Assembly (NCBI RefSeq): GCF_013410345.1 | Contig: NZ_JACCFJ010000001.1 | Coordinates: forward strand, 4,313,501 to 4,377,500 | From: Saccharopolyspora hordei | GTDB lineage: Bacteria > Actinomycetota > Actinomycetes > Mycobacteriales > Pseudonocardiaceae | DNA: 64,000 nucleotides | Direction of reading: 5' to 3' | In this document: positions 32,735 through 41,580 of the stretch, piece by piece | How the letters are laid out: each line of letters begins with the position of its first letter | Position numbering within the stretch: position 1 is the first letter of the stretch | Made by a program: the position numbers and the translations under genes | The notes under the pieces: model-generated | The model's input: the letters and a program-made list of their open reading frames with translations, nothing else | Database searches by the model: none | What the model was told of the DNA's origin: nothing

Positions 32735-33433
32735 TCAGCTGCCGACCGGTTCCGGCAACGAGCTCACCAGGCGCTGCCGCACGTCGTCGAGGTCCGAGGC
32801 GATGTAGCTGGCACCGGCCAGTGCGTCCTCCGCCGGGGGGTAGTCGGCGTTGGGGATGGCCACCACGGTCATCCCAGCGGCCGCCGCGGCGCGCAACCCG
32901 TTGCTGGAGTCCTCGACCGCCAGGCACAGCGTCGGGTCCTGCCCCAGCTTCTCGGCGGCGGCCAGGTACACGTCGGGGCTGGGCTTGCCCCTGGGCACCT
33001 CGGCGCTGGAGACGGTGGCGCTGAAGTGCTGGGTGAGGCCGTGGCGGTCCAGCACGGCGTCGATCAGGCGACGCGGCGCGGAGGAGGCGAGCGCGATCGG
33101 GGCGCGGGCGGCGGCGTCGACGACCATCCGGGCCGACCCCGGCAGGAGCTCGATCTCGCCGCCGTCGAGCGCCGCGATCATGTCGTCGACCACGATCTTC
33201 TCGGTGGCCTCGGCGGACTCGGCGGCACCGGCGAACTCGGCGAGGAAGGCCGACCACTCCGGGGCGCTCATGCCCTGGACCTGCCGGGTCTGCTCCGCGG
33301 TCCAGGTCTTCCCGCGAGCGGCGGCGAACTTGGCCCACATCCGCTCCCACAGGTGTTCGCTCTCGACCAGGACGCCGTCCATGTCGAACACGACCGCGCG
33401 GTGGGCGCCGTTCGACCCCTCGGGCTGGGTCAT
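32735..33433 (-). CDS. HAD-superfamily sugar phosphatase (beta-phosphoglucomutase-like)
   Basis: A 232-residue HAD subfamily IA protein. Motif I is VVFDMDGVLVESE (nucleophile Asp), motif II ALASSAP, motif III GKPSPDVYLAA and motif IV VEDSSNGLRAA. A helical cap lies between motifs I and II. GGGAGG precedes ATG 33433. It is the first gene of the leftward operon and lies directly behind the DeoR-type operator at 33470-33488. It probably removes dead-end sugar phosphates or converts a pathway intermediate. Confidence 0.85.
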   Translation of the reverse strand: MTQPEGSNGAHRAVVFDMDGVLVESEHLWERMWAKFAAARGKTWTAEQTRQVQGMSAPEWSAFLAEFAGAAESAEATEKIVVDDMIAALDGGEIELLPGSARMVVDAAARAPIALASSAPRRLIDAVLDRHGLTQHFSATVSSAEVPRGKPSPDVYLAAAEKLGQDPTLCLAVEDSSNGLRAAAAAGMTVVAIPNADYPPAEDALAGASYIASDLDDVRQRLVSSLPEPVGS

Positions 33434-33469
33434 GTCATACCTCCCGCCAAATCACTGACGCGGCTCAAA

Positions 33470-33488
33470 TTAACATGATGAGCGTTAA
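33470..33488. promoter_or_regulatory. DeoR-type operator, site 1
   Basis: TTAAC-N9-GTTAA inverted repeat within AAATTAAC...GCGTTAAC, between the leftward catabolic operon (start 33433) and the rightward deoR gene (start 33558). The same 19-bp layout recurs at 34399-34417. It probably lets the DeoR repressor control both its own gene and the operon. Confidence 0.75.
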
Positions 33489-33557
33489 CTGTCACCCATC
33501 TTGTGATAGTCCCGTGCCACGTCGCTCTGCGCGCTCCGCGCGCGGCAAGATGACCGC

Positions 33558-34346
33558 ATGGCGTCCGCACCGAAGAAGCAGTCCCCCCGACTCCTGCGCC
33601 AGCAGAAGATCATCGACCACGTGGTCGCGCAGGGTTTCGCCAGCGCAGCGGAGCTGTCCGAGCTGACCGGCGTCAGCCTGATGACGGTGCACCGCGACCT
33701 GGACGACCTCGTCACCCGGGGCCTGCTGCGCAAGTACCACGGCGGCGTCTCCGCCCAGCCGTCCACCGTGTTCGAGAGCAGCTCGGACTTCCGGCTGCAC
33801 ACCCACACCCGCGAGAAGGACGCGCTGGCCAGGGAGGCGCTGAAGTTCCTCACGCCCGGCACGTCGGTGATGCTCGACGACTCCACCACCGCGCTCGCGC
33901 TCGCCCGGCTGCTGCCCGACGTCGGCCCGCTGACCGTGGTCAGCAACTACCGGCAGGTGCAGGAGACGCTGCGCGACGTGCCGGACATCCGGCTGATCGG
34001 CCTCGGCGGCGAGTACTCCCGCACCCACGACTCCTACCTGGGGCTGCCCTGCCAGGAGATGATCAACGCCTTCTCGGTGGACATCGTCTTCATGTCCACC
34101 TCGGCGATGAACGCGCGGCTGACCTACCACCAGGAGCAGGAGATCGTGCTGGTCAAGCGGGCGATGCTGGCCAGCGCCACGACCAAGGTGCTGATGATGG
34201 ACGCCAGCAAGGTGGCCCGCTCGGCGCTGCACCAGTTCGCCCCGGTCAGCGCCTTCGACCACGTCCTGCTGGCCGGCGACCTGGACCCCGCCCTGGTGGA
34301 GGAGATGCGCGAGGAGACCGACGTGCGCCTGGCCCCGCTGGACTGA
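33558..34346 (+). CDS. DeoR-family transcriptional repressor
   Basis: A 262-residue regulator with an N-terminal DeoR helix-turn-helix (RQQKIIDHVV...LSELTGVSLMTVHRDLDDL, about 15-60) and a C-terminal sugar-phosphate sensor domain (MLDDSTTALALARLL, IGLGGEY, MMDASKV). The family responds to phosphorylated sugars and represses catabolic genes. It lies divergent from the operon and 156 bp before the transporter; matching operators precede both. The inducer is presumably a tetrulose or polyol phosphate made by the kinases here. Confidence 0.88.
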   Translation: MASAPKKQSPRLLRQQKIIDHVVAQGFASAAELSELTGVSLMTVHRDLDDLVTRGLLRKYHGGVSAQPSTVFESSSDFRLHTHTREKDALAREALKFLTPGTSVMLDDSTTALALARLLPDVGPLTVVSNYRQVQETLRDVPDIRLIGLGGEYSRTHDSYLGLPCQEMINAFSVDIVFMSTSAMNARLTYHQEQEIVLVKRAMLASATTKVLMMDASKVARSALHQFAPVSAFDHVLLAGDLDPALVEEMREETDVRLAPLD

Positions 34347-34398
34347 CCGCGAGTGCCGTCCCGGGCACGCGGCGTGCCCGACACGGAAGTTCTCGAAA

Positions 34399-34417
34399 TT
34401 AACGTCTTGCGCGTTAA
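34399..34417. promoter_or_regulatory. DeoR-type operator, site 2
   Basis: TTAAC-N9-GTTAA, again inside AAATTAAC...GCGTTAAC, about 86 bp upstream of the polyol transporter start. It is nearly identical in the flanking bases to site 1. Confidence 0.75.
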
Positions 34418-34502
34418 CAAGAACAGGATGCATGATAGCCAGCACTCGCAGACCGGCCCGCTGTGAGCGTGAGCCGAGAACTTCCGATCCCTGGAGACAG
34501 TG

Positions 34503-35858
34503 ATGTCCCGAGAGACCACAGCGGAGGCCGAGGCGCACCGCCCGGCCAGCAGGCTCGACCGCATCGGCATCCCCAAGCCCCTGTTCTGGGGCTTCGTCGC
34601 CGTGCTGATCTTCATGATCGGTGACGGCGTCGAGACCACCTTCCTCTCGGACTACCTGCAGCAGCCGGAGGGGGGCGGGCTGCCCGGTTCGACCGCGGCC
34701 TTCGCCACGGTCACCATCTACGGCGTCGCGGCGATGATCGCGTCATGGCTGTCCGGGACGCTCTCGTCGATCTGGGGCCCGCGCCGCGTGATGTGGCTCG
34801 GCGGCGCCTGGTGGGTCCTGTTCGAGCTGCTGTTCCTGTACGTGGCGCTGCCCTCGAAGGACGCCACGCTGATCGTGGCCACCTACGGCATCCGCGGCTT
34901 CGCCTACCCGCTGTTCGCCTTCGCGTTCCTGGTGTGGGTGCAGATCGCCAGCCCGGTCAAGATGCGCGGTTCGGTCGCCGGCTGGTTCTGGTTCGCCTTC
35001 ACCGGCGGCCTGCCGACCCTGGGCGCGGCGCTGGCCGCGGTCGCGATGGGCGGCTTCGGCCTGAGCCAGCACGGCACGCTGGTGCTGTCGCTGGTCGTGG
35101 TCGCCATCGGTGTGGTCATCGGCAGCGTCGCCGTCCGCGAGGAGCACGGCCTGCGGCCGATCGCGGACGAGACCGTCGAGAACCCGCGCAGCCTCAAGCG
35201 GCTCGCCGAGGGCGTGGACATCCTCTGGCGCGACCGCCGCACCCTGGCCGGCGGCCTGATCCGCATCGCCAACACCGCCCCGCAGTACGGCTTCTTCGCG
35301 ATGTTCCCGTTCGTGCTGGGCCCGGCCACGCCGGGCGGTGGGTTCCTCACCTCCGCCGAGGTCGCGACGCTGGCCTCGATCAGCTACGGCGCCAACATCG
35401 CCGCGAACCTGTTCTTCGGCGTCTTCGCCGACCGCTTCGGCTGGCGGCGCACCATCACCTGGTTCGGCTGCGTGGGCTGCGCCATCGCGACCCCGCTCTG
35501 GTACTTCGCCGCGGTGACCACCCAGAGCTTCGCGGTGACGGCCACCTTCGGCGTGGTCTACGGCCTGCTGCTGGCCGGGTTCGTCCCGCTGTCGGCGCTG
35601 ATGCCGTCGATGGTCGCCCCCAAGGACAAGGGCGCCGCCCTGGCCATCCTGAACTTCGGCGCCGGTGGTGCCGCGTTCGTCGGCCCGGTCGTGGTCACCG
35701 TGCTGTTCCCGCTGGTCGGCGGCGGCGGTGTGGCGATCGCGTTCAGCGTGATCTACCTCCTGGTGGCGCTGCTGAGCCTGAAGGTCAAGGACCCGTCGGA
35801 CCCCGGCGAGGCGCGCAGGCAGCGCGCGGCGGCGGAGCCCGTGCGGTCCGCGGCCTGA
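34503..35858 (+). CDS. MFS polyol permease (RbtT/DalT-like)
   Basis: A 451-residue permease of the polyol transporter group. The N-terminal FWGFVAVLIFMIGDGVETTFL and the later YGIRGFAYPLFAFAFLVWV resemble ribitol and arabinitol permeases of enterobacteria. It has about 12 membrane helices and a charged C-terminal tail. ATG 34503 has GGAGA seven bases upstream; the overlapping GTG at 34500 is a less likely alternative. It is under operator site 2, so it is co-regulated with the catabolic operon and is the probable importer of its sugar alcohol. Confidence 0.87.
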   Translation: MSRETTAEAEAHRPASRLDRIGIPKPLFWGFVAVLIFMIGDGVETTFLSDYLQQPEGGGLPGSTAAFATVTIYGVAAMIASWLSGTLSSIWGPRRVMWLGGAWWVLFELLFLYVALPSKDATLIVATYGIRGFAYPLFAFAFLVWVQIASPVKMRGSVAGWFWFAFTGGLPTLGAALAAVAMGGFGLSQHGTLVLSLVVVAIGVVIGSVAVREEHGLRPIADETVENPRSLKRLAEGVDILWRDRRTLAGGLIRIANTAPQYGFFAMFPFVLGPATPGGGFLTSAEVATLASISYGANIAANLFFGVFADRFGWRRTITWFGCVGCAIATPLWYFAAVTTQSFAVTATFGVVYGLLLAGFVPLSALMPSMVAPKDKGAALAILNFGAGGAAFVGPVVVTVLFPLVGGGGVAIAFSVIYLLVALLSLKVKDPSDPGEARRQRAAAEPVRSAA

Positions 35859-35872
35859 CCCTGACGCCCGTC

Positions 35873-35904
35873 GAGCCCGCGTCCCCGCGCTGGGACGCGG
35901 GCTC
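35873..35904 (+). terminator. Hairpin terminator after the polyol permease
   Basis: A perfect 13-bp stem (GAGCCCGCGTCCC at 35873-35885 with its complement at 35892-35904) and a 6-nt loop, 14 bp after the permease stop. No U-tract. Confidence 0.7.
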
Positions 35905-35928
35905 ACGCGCACCGGGACGCCGGTGGTG

Positions 35929-36095
35929 AACCGGCAGTTGAGCAGGGAGGAGCACACCGTCGCCACCGCGGTCGCGACCACGTGCGCCGGCAGGTACGGC
36001 AGCACCGCGACCAGGGCGAAGCAGCCCGCGCAGTGCACGGTCGTGCCTGCCCCGCCCACCAGGGCGAACCGCCCGAGCTGCACCCCGGAGCGCAT
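35929..36095 (-). pseudogene. GtrA-family membrane protein, truncated
   Basis: Begins at ATG 36095 with a clear GtrA start (LGRFALVGGAGTTVH) and two membrane segments, then loses similarity after about 55 residues (CRFTTG) near 35929. The frame runs on without a stop only because it is antisense to the permease gene. GtrA proteins normally have about 120-150 residues and four helices, so the second half is missing. Its start overlaps the stop of the GT2 remnant (TGATG), as in intact GT2-gtrA pairs. Confidence 0.65.
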
Positions 36096-36600
36096 CACGA
36101 CACCAGCTCGGCGGGACGCAACCGGCACACCGCGGACTCCGGGCTGAGCTCCTCGACCAGGTGGTGCGGGCGGCGCTTGAGCTCGGTGTGGCTGCGCCCC
36201 AGGTACTCCCCGAGCACCCCCGGACAGCACGGCTACGACCCCGCCCCTCCCGGTCCCGACCAGCAGCAGCACCTCCGCGGCCGGACCCGAACCGTCCACA
36301 GTGGCCACCAGCATCGCGCCGGCCGACCACGCCACCGCGGCGACCACCGCCAGCGCGCCGAGGTGGAGCAGCATCGCCGCCTCCTCCCCGGAGTCGCGGC
36401 GCAGCGACACGGGGCGGGAGCGCGGGTCCGCCGCGGCCGGCCGGCGCGCCTCGTGCAGCGTGCCGTCGGTGCCGCCGTCGTCGACCAGGACCACCTCGTG
36501 GTCCTTGGATGCGGCCGGACAGCGCCGCGACCATCGCGTCGTGGAACCGCCGCAGGCCGTGCTCCGCGTTGGAGCACGGCACCACCAGCGACGCACAGGG
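36095..36600 (-). pseudogene. GT2-family glycosyltransferase (polyprenyl-phosphate type), internally deleted
   Basis: The N-terminus (ASLVVPCSNAEHGLRRFHDA) and the nucleotide-sugar motif EVVLVDDGGTDGT are in different frames. After LRRDSGEEAAML the sequence jumps directly to the C-terminal membrane hairpin and then GVLGEYLGRSHTELKRRP, again shifted. Around 150-200 residues of the catalytic domain are gone. With the GtrA remnant it represents a lost cell-envelope glycosylation pair. Confidence 0.65.
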
Positions 36601-36778
36601 CAGATCCCCGCTGTCTCGGCGGCTCGCGTACGCCGAAGCCGCTGCGGTCCTTGGAGATTCGCCTCGAGGCTGGCGCGACAACGCGGGGACCCTCCCGACA
36701 CACCGGCGCACGACCCGTCCGCGTGGCAGATCGGAACCTGGCCGCACCGCGGCGGACCGCGAATGGCAGGCTGGAACC

Positions 36779-38857
36779 ATGTCGTCCGCGTCATTCCCCC
36801 GCCGCAGCGCCCGCACGCAGGGCTTCACCCTGGGCGCACCCCGGAACATCACCGCCGCCGGAGACGGCGCGACGGTGCTCTTCCTGCGCTCGGCGAACGG
36901 CACCGACCCGCGCAACGCGCTGTGGGCGCTGGACACCGCGACCGGTGAGGAACGCGTGCTGGCGGACCCCACGACGCTGCTGGACAGCGACGAGGTGACC
37001 CCGGAGGAGCAGGCCCGCCGCGAGCGCGCGCGGGAACGCGCGGGCGGCATCACCGGTTACGCCACGGACCGCGCGGGCAGCTCGGTCGTCTTCACGTTGT
37101 CCGGTCGGCTCTTCCACACCGCGGTCGCGACCGGCGAGACCCGGGAGCTCCCGGTGCGGCAGCCCGTCGCCGACCCCCGGATGGACCCCGAGGGCCAGCG
37201 GGTGTCCTACGTGTCCGGTGGGGCACTGCGGGTGGTCGACGTGGACGGTTCCGGTGACCGCGCACTGGTCGAGCCCGACGCCCCGGACGTCACCTGGGGC
37301 CTGGCCGAGTTCATCGCCGCCGAGGAGATGAACCGGTTCCGGGGCCACTGGTGGGCGCCGGACGGGTCGCGGCTGCTGGCGGCCCGGGTGGACGAGTCCC
37401 CGGTGCAGCGCTGGTACCTCGGGGACCCGAACGACCCGGGGCGCGAACCGACGCCGGTGCGCTACCCGGCGGCCGGGACGGCCAACGCCGAGGTGAGCCT
37501 CGCGCTGGTCGGCCTCGACGGCACGCGCGTCCCGGTCGAGTGGGACCGGCAGGCGCTGCCGTACCTGGTCACCGCGCACTGGTCGCGGCACGGCCGCCCG
37601 CTGGTCGCGGTGCAGAGCCGGGACCAGCGCACCCAGCTGGTGCTCGCCGTCGACCCCGACACCGGGCGCACCACCGAGGTGCACCGCGAGACCGACCCGC
37701 ACTGGGTGGAGATCAAGCCGGGCTGGCCCGCCTGGACCCCGGACGGCCGGCTGGTGCGCATCAGCGCTGACGCGAGCGCGTACCGGCTCGTCGTGGGCGA
37801 CCGGCCGTGGACGTCGGCGCCGCTGCAGGTCCGCGCGGTCCTCGACGTCGGCGAGGACGACGTGCTGGTCTCGGCGTCGGAAGAGGACCCGACGCAGGTG
37901 CACCTCTACCGCGTCAGCGAGACCGGCGTCGAGCGGCTGACCACCGACCCCGGTGTGCACGCCGGGACGCGCTCCGGTGCGGTGCTGGTGGTCGCCAGCT
38001 CCACCCTGGACGAGCCGAAGACCCGCGTGCGGGTGCGGCGCGGCGACGAGGAGATCGCCGAGGTCGTCAACCGCGCCGAGGAGCACGGCGTGCAGCTCAA
38101 CGTCGAGCTGCTGCGCCTCGGCGAACGCGAGCTGTGCAGCGCGCTGCTGCTGCCCCACGGCTACCGGCCGTCGGACGGTCCGCTGCCGGTGCTGCTGGAC
38201 CCCTACGGCGGCCCGCACTCGCAGCGGGTGCTGTCCCGCCAGCAGGGGTTCCTGACCTCGCAGTGGTTCGCCGACCAGGGCTTCGCGGTGCTCGTCACCG
38301 ACGGCCGCGGCATGGCCGGTCGCGGCCCGGACTGGGACCGGGCCATCGCCGGTGACCTGGCCGGGCCGCCGCTGCAGGACCAGGTCGACGCGCTGCACGC
38401 GGCGGCCGCGCAGCGCACCGAGCTGGACCTCGAGCGCGTCGCGATCCGCGGCTGGTCCTTCGGCGGCTACCTCGCCGCGCTGGCCGTGCTGCGCCGACCG
38501 GACGTCTTCCACGCCGCCGTGGCCGGTGCCGCGGTGGTGGACTGGCGCCTGTACGACACCCACTACACCGAGCGCTACCTCGGCGACCCGAACGCCGCGC
38601 CGGAGGTCTACGAGGCGAACTCGCTGCTGGCGGACGCGGCGAAGCTGGAGCGCCCGCTGCTGGTCGTGCACGGCACGGTGGACGACAACGTCGTGCTGGC
38701 CCACTCCCTCCGCCTGTCCGCGGCGCTGACCGCGGCGGCCCGCCCGCACACCTTCCTGCCGCTGCCGGGCGTCAGCCACATGCCCACCGACGAGACGACC
38801 AGCGAGAACCTCCTGCTGCTGCAGGCGGACTTCCTGCGCCGGGCGCTCGCCCGCTGA
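36779..38857 (+). CDS. Prolyl oligopeptidase S9 family, dipeptidyl-peptidase IV-like
   Basis: A 692-residue serine peptidase. The N-terminal beta-propeller (about 1-430) contains the DPP IV-type helix-and-Glu motif AEFIAAEEMNRFRGHWWAPDG, whose paired Glu bind the substrate amino terminus. The C-terminal alpha/beta-hydrolase holds the nucleophile in GWSFGGYLAAL, the Asp in HGTVDDNVV and the His in GVSHMP. No signal peptide is visible, so it is cytosolic and probably trims Xaa-Pro dipeptides from peptides. The start at 36779 has only a weak ribosome-binding site. It is convergent with the aldo/keto reductase, 13 bp apart. Confidence 0.88.
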   Translation: MSSASFPRRSARTQGFTLGAPRNITAAGDGATVLFLRSANGTDPRNALWALDTATGEERVLADPTTLLDSDEVTPEEQARRERARERAGGITGYATDRAGSSVVFTLSGRLFHTAVATGETRELPVRQPVADPRMDPEGQRVSYVSGGALRVVDVDGSGDRALVEPDAPDVTWGLAEFIAAEEMNRFRGHWWAPDGSRLLAARVDESPVQRWYLGDPNDPGREPTPVRYPAAGTANAEVSLALVGLDGTRVPVEWDRQALPYLVTAHWSRHGRPLVAVQSRDQRTQLVLAVDPDTGRTTEVHRETDPHWVEIKPGWPAWTPDGRLVRISADASAYRLVVGDRPWTSAPLQVRAVLDVGEDDVLVSASEEDPTQVHLYRVSETGVERLTTDPGVHAGTRSGAVLVVASSTLDEPKTRVRVRRGDEEIAEVVNRAEEHGVQLNVELLRLGERELCSALLLPHGYRPSDGPLPVLLDPYGGPHSQRVLSRQQGFLTSQWFADQGFAVLVTDGRGMAGRGPDWDRAIAGDLAGPPLQDQVDALHAAAAQRTELDLERVAIRGWSFGGYLAALAVLRRPDVFHAAVAGAAVVDWRLYDTHYTERYLGDPNAAPEVYEANSLLADAAKLERPLLVVHGTVDDNVVLAHSLRLSAALTAAARPHTFLPLPGVSHMPTDETTSENLLLLQADFLRRALAR

Positions 38858-38870
38858 GCAGCGGTCCGGC

Positions 38871-39704
38871 TCAGAGGACCTCGAGCGGGACCGGCTGCGG
38901 CGGCGCCGGGAAGGCCGCGTCCAGGTCGGCCAGGTCCTCGGCGGTCAGCTCGACCTCCAGCGCCGCCCGGTTCTGCTCGACGTGCTCGCCAGTGGCGGCC
39001 TTCGGGATCGCGCACACCTGCTCCTGCGCGAGCACCCAGGCGATCGCGATCTGCGCCGGGGTGGCCCCGTGGCGCTCGGCGACCCGGCGCAGCGCGGGCT
39101 CGCCGAGCAGCCGCCCCTGCTCGATCGGTGAGTACGCCATCACCGGCACGCGCTGCTCCCGGCACCACGGCAGCAGGTCGAGCTCGACACCGCGCCGGGT
39201 GAGGTTGTAGAGCACCTGGTCGGTCGCCGACTGCCGACCGAGCTCGCTGGCGAACAGCTCGCCCATGTCCCCCGGGTCGAAGTTGCTCACCCCGAAGTGC
39301 CGGACCTTGCCGTCGGCGCGCAGCCGGTCGAACGCCTCCAGCGTCTCCTCCAGCGGGACGCTGCCGCGCCAGTGCAGCAGGTAGAGGTCGAGGTGGTCGG
39401 TGCCGAGCCGGCGCAGGCTGCGCTCGCAGGCCTCGACCGCGCCGCGGCGGCTCGCGTTGTGCGGGTAGACCTTGCTGACCAGGAACACCTCGTCCCGGCG
39501 TCCGCGGATCGCGGCGCCGACGACCTCCTCGGCACCCCCGCTGCCGTACATCTCGGCGGTGTCGATCAGCCCGAGGCCGAGGTCGAGACCGTGGCGCAGC
39601 GCGGCGACCTCGTCCGCTCGGTGCGCCCGCCGCTCCCCCATGCCCCAGGTGCCTTGGCCCAGCACCGGCAGTCCTCCGCCACCGGGCAACCGCAGTTCAC
39701 GCAT
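38871..39704 (-). CDS. Aldo/keto reductase
   Basis: A 277-residue NADPH-dependent reductase, a little short but complete. The tetrad is present: Asp and Tyr in LIDTAEMYGSGGAEE, Lys in VSKVYP and His in YLLHWRG. The barrel continues to IPKAAT, the NADPH-binding loop. It reduces aldehydes or ketones in the cytosol, substrate unknown. Transcribed alone; 38 bp upstream is the stop of the histidine kinase gene, so it could be read from that operon. Confidence 0.88.
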   Translation of the reverse strand: MRELRLPGGGGLPVLGQGTWGMGERRAHRADEVAALRHGLDLGLGLIDTAEMYGSGGAEEVVGAAIRGRRDEVFLVSKVYPHNASRRGAVEACERSLRRLGTDHLDLYLLHWRGSVPLEETLEAFDRLRADGKVRHFGVSNFDPGDMGELFASELGRQSATDQVLYNLTRRGVELDLLPWCREQRVPVMAYSPIEQGRLLGEPALRRVAERHGATPAQIAIAWVLAQEQVCAIPKAATGEHVEQNRAALEVELTAEDLADLDAAFPAPPQPVPLEVL

Positions 39705-39742
39705 GCTCGCTCTCCCGTCGTCCGCGTTGCCAGCACGAGCCC

Positions 39743-40813
39743 TCAGGTCGGGAGCACGGCGGTGAGCCGGAAGCCGCCGTCCTCGGACGGGCCGGCGTCG
39801 AGCCGTCCGCCCGCCATCCGCACCCGCTCCGACAGCCCCTCGAGCCCCGCACCACTGCTGCCCACGTCGACGGCCTGCCCGCGCGGCGCGCCGTTGGTGA
39901 CGACGATGTGCAGTGCGCCGTCCTCGCTGGCCAGGTCGATCGTGATCTCCGCGCCGGGCGCGTGCTTGGCGGCGTTGGTCAGGGCTTCCTGCACCACGCG
40001 GTAGGCGGCCCACTCCACCGCGGGCGGCAGGTCCGGATCGGTCAGCTCGCTGGCCAGCTGCACGTCCACGCCCGTCGCACGGGCCTGGTCGACCAGCGCC
40101 GGGATGGTGCCCGGACCGGCCCGGCCGGTGCTGCCGAGCCCGAGCGTCGCGCGCATCTCCTCCAGCGCCTGCTTGGCCAGCCCGCGCAGCCGTCCCGCCG
40201 CCTCCGCCGCCTCGGGATCGGAGGTGGTGGCCCGGAGGGCGGCCGACTCCACGGCGATCAGGGTGACGTGGTGGCCGACCGCGTCGTGGATCTCGCGCGC
40301 GATCCGCGCCTGCTCGTCGGCCCGGGCGGCCTCCGCCCTGGCCTCCAGCTCCGCCGCCGTGGCCGCCTCCAGCCGGCGCAGGCTGTCGGCGAGCTGCTGC
40401 CGGACCGTGACCAGCGCCCCCAGCGCGACCGGCGCACCCGCGGCCAGCACGACGTAGGCCAGGGTCAGCACGAGAGGTCCCACCGGCAGCGACTGGGTGA
40501 GCAGCACCGGGGTGACGGCCACCGCGGCAGCCAGACCAGCCCAGGTCACCAGCGACCGCGCCTGGGGCCGCGCCCGGCCGAGCGCGTAGAGCGCCACGAT
40601 CGTCGCCGCCCACCCGAGGCCACCGGCCAGCGCGGGTGTGCACAGCAGCACCGTGGCGCGCGGCCACCGCAGCCGCAGCGGGAGCAGCGCCGCCGCGACC
40701 AGGCCCGACACCACCGCGTAGCCGAACGGGTCCGGGGTGGCCAGCACGGCCGCGGCCGGCAGCGCGACCACCAGCGCTTCGACGGTGAGACGACGCCACC
40801 GCACAGCGCTCAC
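39743..40813 (-). CDS. Two-component sensor histidine kinase, NarL/DesK type
   Basis: A 356-residue membrane kinase. About five transmembrane segments occupy residues 10-140 with no large outside domain, so the signal is probably sensed in or at the membrane. A coiled coil leads to the HisKA_3 phospho-acceptor in ARIAREIHDAVGHHVTLI, followed by the HATPase domain (EALTNAAKHAPGA, SGAGLEGLSERV). The GTG start at 40813 overlaps the response-regulator stop by 4 bp. The two proteins form a cognate pair; target genes are not evident here. Confidence 0.9.
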   Translation of the reverse strand: MSAVRWRRLTVEALVVALPAAAVLATPDPFGYAVVSGLVAAALLPLRLRWPRATVLLCTPALAGGLGWAATIVALYALGRARPQARSLVTWAGLAAAVAVTPVLLTQSLPVGPLVLTLAYVVLAAGAPVALGALVTVRQQLADSLRRLEAATAAELEARAEAARADEQARIAREIHDAVGHHVTLIAVESAALRATTSDPEAAEAAGRLRGLAKQALEEMRATLGLGSTGRAGPGTIPALVDQARATGVDVQLASELTDPDLPPAVEWAAYRVVQEALTNAAKHAPGAEITIDLASEDGALHIVVTNGAPRGQAVDVGSSGAGLEGLSERVRMAGGRLDAGPSEDGGFRLTAVLPT

Positions 40814-41487
40814 CAGCGGTCGCCCACGCCCGCGACGCGCTGCGCGATCAACGCGGCCTGCACCCGGTTCTGCGCGCCCAGCTTGCTCAGCACCGTCGAC
40901 ACGTAGCTCTTCACCGTCGCCTCGGTCAACCCGAGCCGGCACCCGATGTCGGCGTTGGAGCGCCCGCCGGCCAGCAGCTGCAGCACCTGCCGCTCCCGAG
41001 CGGACAGCGCCTGCACCAGCTCCGCCTCGCGCGCGCAGTCCGAGGCGCTGCGCAGGCGGGGCAGCAGCCGCGCGGTGATCCGCGGGTCCAGCACCGCGCC
41101 ACCGGCCGCCAGGTCGTGCACCGCCCGGACCAGCACGTCCGGATCGGCGTCCTTGAGCAGGAACCCGTGGGCACCGAAGCGGAGCGCGTCGGTCACGTAG
41201 TCGTCCAGGTCGAACGTGGTCAGCACTGCCGCCACCGGCGCGCCGGGCAGCGCGGTCAGCTCGCGCAGCGCCGAGAGCCCGTCCTTGCCGGGCATCTGCA
41301 CGTCGACCAGCGCGACGTCGACGCGGTGGGTGCGCACCGCAGCGAGCAGTTCGTCCCCGTCGCCCGCCTCGGCGACCACGCGGATCGTGCCGCCGCCCTC
41401 CAGCAGCAACCGCAGGCCGCGCCGCAGCACGGCCTCGTCGTCGGCCAGCAGCACCCGGACCGGCCCCCCGCCGTCCACCGCCTGCAC
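40810..41487 (-). CDS. Two-component response regulator, NarL/LuxR type
   Basis: A 225-residue regulator. The receiver domain has VLLADDEAVLRRGL, the phospho-acceptor Asp in VALVDVQMPGKDGL and Lys in FLLKDADP. The LuxR-type helix-turn-helix (LSARERQVLQLLAGGRSNAD) is at the C-terminus. GTG 41487 was chosen because GGGGAGGTGA, a near-perfect ribosome-binding site, lies 10 bp upstream; an in-frame GTG four codons earlier is possible. Partner of the adjacent kinase. Confidence 0.9.
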   Translation of the reverse strand: MQAVDGGGPVRVLLADDEAVLRRGLRLLLEGGGTIRVVAEAGDGDELLAAVRTHRVDVALVDVQMPGKDGLSALRELTALPGAPVAAVLTTFDLDDYVTDALRFGAHGFLLKDADPDVLVRAVHDLAAGGAVLDPRITARLLPRLRSASDCAREAELVQALSARERQVLQLLAGGRSNADIGCRLGLTEATVKSYVSTVLSKLGAQNRVQAALIAQRVAGVGDRW

Positions 41488-41580
41488 CTCTCGGGTCACC
41501 TCCCCTGCTCCGAAAGGTTCGCCCAGCAGACTAGCGGGGTGCCCGCACCGAGCGGGCACACCACCCGGGCCAGGAGGAGG

